From Acidobacteriota bacterium (GTDB taxonomy: Bacteria; Acidobacteriota; Terriglobia; Terriglobales; Acidobacteriaceae): a stretch of DNA of 7,986 bases. A program made the position numbers and the translations under genes. Where the stretch lies: the NCBI GenBank assembly GCA_019247235.1, contig JAFAPG010000127.1, positions 1-7,986 on the forward strand, given 5' to 3'. The number at the start of each line of letters is the position of its first letter. Position 1 is the stretch's first letter. The notes below the pieces were generated by a model. It ran no database searches, was not told the origin of the DNA, and saw nothing but the letters and a program-made list of their open reading frames with translations. Below, piece by piece: positions 6,659 through 7,986 of this stretch.

Positions 6659-6686
6659 TCCAGTTCGGTTTGGTTACTGAACTGGA
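6659..6686 (-). repeat. Inverted repeat across the VWA stop codon
   Basis: Two perfect 8-base arms (TCCAGTTC at 6659-6666 and GAACTGGA at 6679-6686) flank a 12-base spacer that contains the TAA stop at 6676-6674. In the transcript this could form a hairpin at the end of the VWA frame. No U-tract follows, so it is not a classic intrinsic terminator. It may protect or punctuate the message, or be chance. A second, loopless palindrome, GGCCAGCTGGCC, lies just downstream at 6638-6649. Confidence 0.35.
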
Positions 6687-7789
6687 GCGTAATAGCCACT
6701 CCGGCTGCGAACTTTCAAGCCCTTGTGAAGGGCGGTGATGGCGATCTTACGAAATCGCCCATCGTGCATGAAGTCAGCGGGGCGATACGAAAGGGCGTAT
6801 TGGCTACGCAGATCGTCTTGAATTTGAGCGAAGGCGTTGGCTACCTCGGAAAGCTGGAAGGGCTCAAAGGCACGACCTCCGGTCGCATCTGCGATACGTT
6901 CCAGAATTTTGTCTCCGCGTCCTCCACTGGGAAAGTTCGTGCTGACGGTATAAACGATGACATTAGCCCGCAGTGCCATGTCAATGGACTCTTCGCGCGT
7001 CACGTGGCTGCTATTGTCGTCGCCGTCGCTCACGAGAATGATGGCGCGGCGGACTGAGCTGGACTGAGGCGACTTCAAAAGCTTATCGCGGCAGGCATAG
7101 TAGAGAGCGTCAAACAGGGCCGTCCCGTTCCCTGGGTGCAGCATGCGCACCCCTTCGGCGAGTTTTTCCGTGTCGTCGGTAAAATCCTGGGTGAGCTCGG
7201 CCTCCACATCGAAGCCCACGACGAAAGCGGTATCGTATTTCCGTCGAACGGTCTGGTTGAGGAACTCAATGGCCGATTCTTGCTCAAATTTGAAGCGATC
7301 GCGAATGGAATTGCTGGCGTCAATGAGGAGCCCAACCTGCAGAGGTAGATCGGTCTCCCGCCGGAAACTGCGAATGTCTTCGACGGCGCGGTCGTCATCG
7401 AGTACCCGAAAGTCTGTCCGCCTGAGGTCCTTTACGTAGTGGTTGTGCTTGTCGGTTACGGTGAAGACCACGCTGACCTCATTGACGGTTGAATAAATCG
7501 TAGTTCCGCCTTCATCGATGCCCTCGGTTCTCGGCACATCCTGGCTGCCGCTTGAGTTTGTGGGCGCAGAGGACGGCGGGAGGTCGTCTGGGGCCGCCGG
7601 AAGCGGGGACCCGGGCTGCTCGTCCTGTCGAGGTGCGGGAACAGACTTAGGTTTTGCCGGGACAGTCTTTGGATGGGTCGAGGCAGAAGGAGCCGAAGGC
7701 AGTTCGTCCTTGCTCTGGCTCCCCGCTCCGAAGCTGAGGCATACGGCGCAGGCGCAAACCAGAAACGAACCCCCCAACCACGATTTCAT
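6674..7789 (-). CDS. Secreted VWA-domain protein (VWFA-related Acidobacterial type)
   Basis: 371 residues, starting at ATG 7789. A signal peptide covers about residues 1-24 (basic start, hydrophobic core, then GAGSQS); no clean lipobox is seen despite Cys12, Cys14 and Cys17. Residues 28-90 form a Pro/Ser-rich linker. Residues 96-145 resemble the beta-rich segment that precedes VWA in this family (TVNEVSVVFTVTD, then DFRVLDD). The VWA fold follows at about 148-335 with an intact MIDAS metal site: DASNS at 157-161, Thr223 in NGTALFD and Asp255 in LVSDGDD. The C-terminus (YALSYRP, later RSRSGYY) is typical of the proteins grouped as VWFA-related Acidobacterial domain proteins, whose function is unknown. 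It probably acts in the periplasm or outside the cell in metal-dependent binding. The SD-like GAGGAG is only 2 bases from the ATG. It runs into the upstream synthase gene (4-base overlap) and lies 128 bases before tig. Confidence 0.88.
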   Translation of the reverse strand: MKSWLGGSFLVCACAVCLSFGAGSQSKDELPSAPSASTHPKTVPAKPKSVPAPRQDEQPGSPLPAAPDDLPPSSAPTNSSGSQDVPRTEGIDEGGTTIYSTVNEVSVVFTVTDKHNHYVKDLRRTDFRVLDDDRAVEDIRSFRRETDLPLQVGLLIDASNSIRDRFKFEQESAIEFLNQTVRRKYDTAFVVGFDVEAELTQDFTDDTEKLAEGVRMLHPGNGTALFDALYYACRDKLLKSPQSSSVRRAIILVSDGDDNSSHVTREESIDMALRANVIVYTVSTNFPSGGRGDKILERIADATGGRAFEPFQLSEVANAFAQIQDDLRSQYALSYRPADFMHDGRFRKIAITALHKGLKVRSRSGYYAPVQ

Positions 7790-7986
7790 TGCTCCTCATT
7801 ATAACCGGCGTCGGAACCGTCGGATACGATAGTCTCGAGGAACTTCTCGAGCTCGAGGGGAAGCGGCCGCGCAAACTGCAGCAGGCGTCCAGTGTTGGGA
7901 TGGGCGAACTGGAGCTCGGCCGCGTGCAGGAAATTGCGACCGAGCGCAACCCGCTCCTCGGGCGCCTTCACTAACTCACGTGGACT
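7786..7986 (-). CDS. RluA/RluD-family pseudouridine synthase, C-terminal fragment (5' end outside window)
   Basis: The frame is open from the window edge to a TGA at 7788-7786 and gives 66 residues. It matches what I know of the C-terminal tail of RluA/RluC/RluD 23S rRNA pseudouridine synthases: a basic stretch, then an HAAELQFAHPNTG segment, then an F-A-R-P-LP motif and an acidic, leucine-rich helix. These enzymes isomerise uridine to pseudouridine in rRNA or tRNA in the cytoplasm. The catalytic Asp and any S4 domain would be upstream and cannot be seen, so the exact subfamily is open. The stop overlaps the ATG of the next gene (ATGA), and that gene's SD-like GAGGAG lies within the last codons here, which suggests translational coupling. 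The family call is fairly secure; the target RNA is not known. Confidence 0.85.
   Translation of the reverse strand, partial: SPRELVKAPEERVALGRNFLHAAELQFAHPNTGRLLQFARPLPLELEKFLETIVSDGSDAGYNEEQ

Noticed and set aside
7834..7857. Three CTCGAG copies in 24 bases
   Set aside because: They encode the Leu-Glu pairs in the synthase's acidic C-terminal helix; repeated Leu and Glu codons explain them.
1..7986. tRNA, rRNA, CRISPR array, insertion sequence or phage genes
   Set aside because: No cloverleaf-like segments, spaced direct repeats, transposase motifs or phage genes were found on reading the window; nearly all of it is occupied by the genes listed.

Overview
The window carries a bacterial protein-quality-control cluster in the order tig - clpP - clpX - lon, entirely on the minus strand (read right to left). 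Upstream lie the tail of a pseudouridine synthase gene and a secreted von Willebrand factor A (VWA) protein. Downstream lie a small two-helix membrane protein and a possible gene remnant. The VWA protein resembles the 'VWFA-related Acidobacterial' family, and the cluster and its protein sequences fit Acidobacteriota, perhaps Terriglobia. That assignment is an inference from remembered family features, not from a search. The DNA is moderately GC-rich, and almost all of it codes on one strand.

Layout from upstream to downstream: (1) 7986-7786, C-terminal end of an RluA/RluD-type pseudouridine synthase, cut by the window edge; (2) 7789-6674, a secreted VWA protein whose ATG overlaps the previous stop as ATGA; (3) a 128-base gap with a plausible sigma70-type promoter; (4) tig 6545-5271; (5) clpP 5212-4604; (6) clpX 4489-3212; (7) lon 3131-717, restarted here at a GTG with a good Shine-Dalgarno (SD) site rather than at a TTG six codons upstream; (8) a 77-residue membrane protein, 633-400; (9) about 400 bases of weak content, including a 72-codon open frame at 237-19 that could be the end of a decayed gene.

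The four central genes form one functional set. Trigger factor receives nascent chains at the ribosome. ClpX unfolds substrates and feeds them to the ClpP barrel. Lon is a self-contained AAA+ protease. All catalytic and nucleotide-binding residues I looked for are present, so the four are expected to be functional. Gaps of 58, 114 and 80 bases, with no U-tract terminator seen, fit co-transcription, possibly with internal control.

I do not see an undescribed multi-gene system. The points most worth a second look are small. All four proteostasis genes start with GTG. The clpP SD can pair with a CTCCT just upstream that lies in the loop of a competing hairpin. Two inverted repeats sit in the clpX-lon gap. 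A secreted VWA gene is translationally coupled to an RNA-modification gene. A three-segment open frame, interrupted by stops, lies after the membrane-protein gene.
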